Below, in pieces: positions 62,660 through 64,000 of a DNA stretch of 64,000 nucleotides; position 1 is the first letter of the stretch; every line of letters begins with the position of its first letter. This DNA comes from Casuarius casuarius (lineage: Eukaryota > Chordata > Aves > Casuariiformes > Casuariidae): NCBI GenBank assembly GCA_003342895.1, contig PTFA01000012.1, positions 7,178,252-7,242,251 on the forward strand, given 5' to 3'. The translations under genes and the position numbers were made by a program. The notes under the pieces were generated by a model. The model was given only the letters and a program-made list of their open reading frames with translations. It searched no databases and had not been told where the DNA came from.

Positions 62660-62820
62660 TTGTGGCGTGAGCTGCCAGGGAGTCAGGCATCGAGGGCAGG
62701 CTGCTGGGTCCTGAGCTTTGCGCCAGGCTGTTGCCGTCACTTGGAAAACCTCGGGGGCCGCCTTCTGCGCGGGAGCAAGTTCGGTAGCTGTGGGGCAGCC
62801 CTCCGAGCCTCCGCCTTTAT
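62660..62820. other. CpG-dense GC-rich patch in the last PAM intron
   Basis: Eleven CpG fall in about 150 bp (GGCGTGAG, ATCGAGG, TTGCGCCAG, GCCGTCAC, CTCGGGGGCCGCC, CTGCGCGGG, TTCGGTAG, CTCCGAGCCTCCGCC), a clear contrast with the CpG-depleted, AT-rich flanks. There is no TATA box or convincing open frame. An internal promoter, enhancer or old GC-rich repeat are all possible. Confidence 0.4.
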
Positions 62821-63987
62821 GGTGGATTATCCCTGGTGTAACTAACCCCCTTGGGATCGTGCATTTGGATGGACAGACTGGCAGATTTGCACTGCAAGGC
62901 GTATCAAAATTGGCCTGTAGAAAGAGAGCATCTCTGTTTAGGATAATTTGGCTTTTCCTCGATTACGAGTGCTTCATTTGACAACTTGTGACTATTGCTG
63001 GTATTTGTGGTGTTTCTCCTAGAAAACTTCCTAACAGGAGTAGCATAGGCGATTTTTTTTGTTGTTGTTTTATTTGTTACTAATCTATATGTATTTTGGC
63101 TGTTGAACTTAGAATTACCATTATCAAGTTATCATGTACAAATTTTAAAACAAAAGGTGCATTTAAAATACTGGAAGCCAGTGTCAGGCATTAACTTGCA
63201 CCATTAATTTTGTTTGACATTGGTAAATAAGGACAGAGAATATTTTAAAATGACTTTGTTATATGCATACAGCCTGCAAAAGGCAGTGGTAAGCACTGCT
63301 GCTAGTTTGATTTCTGATGGAAACTTTTCATGGAGAATTAGCTTTGAGATAAACGTGTTTGAGTTACATAAATGTGTTTCCCTCTCTTTGCTGCATGGCA
63401 AATAAAAGCTAGTAATTTATTTGCCTTAGATCGGCGTACATTTGCTGGATAGCTGCAATACAAAAATCAAAGTAGTTAGGCAAGCTGGGCTGACAAACTG
63501 GAAAGAAGACGAAGATTTTGTTTGGTTTGTATGACCTTTAGGGATCTTTCCACTTAAGCCTCACAGTGATGCTCTAAAAGAGAGATTGCTCTGGGGACTG
63601 ACACTGCCCCACTGTCGTCAGCTCACTTTGGTATAATGTTCAGCAGCTTCGATGTTGCAAGGAGGTGAGCTGTAGGGAAGGACTAGCGAGGAAAACAGAA
63701 TTTCCAGCATATGTTTACAAAAAGATGTTTAGCTCAGGCATGGCTAAATACAGCTGTGGACAAAATTACAACATACTGTAGTAAGTTCTTATGCATCTAG
63801 TGCAATCTGTCCACCTATTACTTTAGTCTTGATAATAAGCACCGCGAGTCAGATTCTTAGGCCAGAAGTTGACTATGTTGTTTCAGGTAATTGCAGGTAC
63901 TAATTGATATGATCGGCCTCTATAGTGGCAATAATAGATCTCCCGCCGGTAGTCTTCAGTTCATTTTGACGTTGCTCCAATTGGGAC

Positions 63988-63998
63988 ACACACACACC
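63988..63998. repeat. (CA)n tract at the window edge
   Basis: Five or so CA units run up to the last bases; the tract may continue beyond the window. Confidence 0.7.
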
Positions 63999-64000
63999 CC

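Larger units (their letters stand above)
57807..64000 (+). other. PAM: PAM intron, incomplete (at least 6194 bp, phase 1)
   Basis: The donor is GTACGT; no acceptor followed by the expected downstream PHM sequence is seen before the right edge. The interval contains (AT)n at 60961, a CpG-dense patch at about 62660-62820 and a (CA)n tract at the very end. Open frames on both strands, including one of 142 codons at 58742-59170 on the minus strand, have no recognisable family. Confidence 0.88.

Noticed and set aside
58041..64000. The next PAM exon (start DNNKDCSG in mammals)
   Set aside because: Searched by eye for the expected protein downstream of an acceptor and not found, so the last intron is taken to run past the window edge.

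Overview
This is vertebrate nuclear DNA, almost certainly from a bird or a close sauropsid relative. It is AT-rich, full of short homopolymers and microsatellites, and almost free of long open reading frames. It carries a CR1 LINE fragment, the typical LINE of birds and reptiles, and relics of MIR-type SINEs. Nothing bacterial, plasmid-borne or viral was seen. One undetermined base (N) lies at 13858.

The only gene I can support is PAM, peptidylglycine alpha-amidating monooxygenase, on the + strand. Six coding exons were reconstructed by eye: 27774-27865, 29040-29160, 37946-38003, 45465-45552, 55934-56019 and 57723-57806. All introns are GT-AG and the reading phases fit at every junction. Joined, the exons give 529 nt, or 176 complete codons plus one base. 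They encode the signal peptide, the short propeptide ending in Lys-Arg, and the first part of the copper monooxygenase domain (PHM). All three ligands of the first copper site (H103, H104, H168) and five conserved cysteines are present. The rest of PHM, the lyase domain (PAL), the membrane anchor and the tail lie beyond the right edge.

Layout: 1 to about 27352 has no recognisable coding exon and is most likely PAM intron 1 or 5' flanking DNA. About 27353-27773 is a candidate 5' UTR with short upstream ORFs, leading to an ATG in strong context. From 27774 to the end the window alternates small PAM exons with introns of 1.2 to 10.4 kb. Repeats include one CR1 (about 19171-19430), two probable MIR relics (20500-20625, 20721-20810), several weaker ancient-repeat candidates, two separate 31-bp tandem duplications, a 15-bp inverted repeat pair 183 bp apart, a perfect 22-bp palindrome, and many poly-G/C, poly-T/A and (GT)n tracts.

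I found no previously undescribed system. The items most worth checking are the candidate 5' UTR and its uORFs, a CpG-dense patch inside the last intron, a GC-rich exon-like patch near 10.1-10.25 kb, and the inverted-repeat element at 32.2-32.4 kb.
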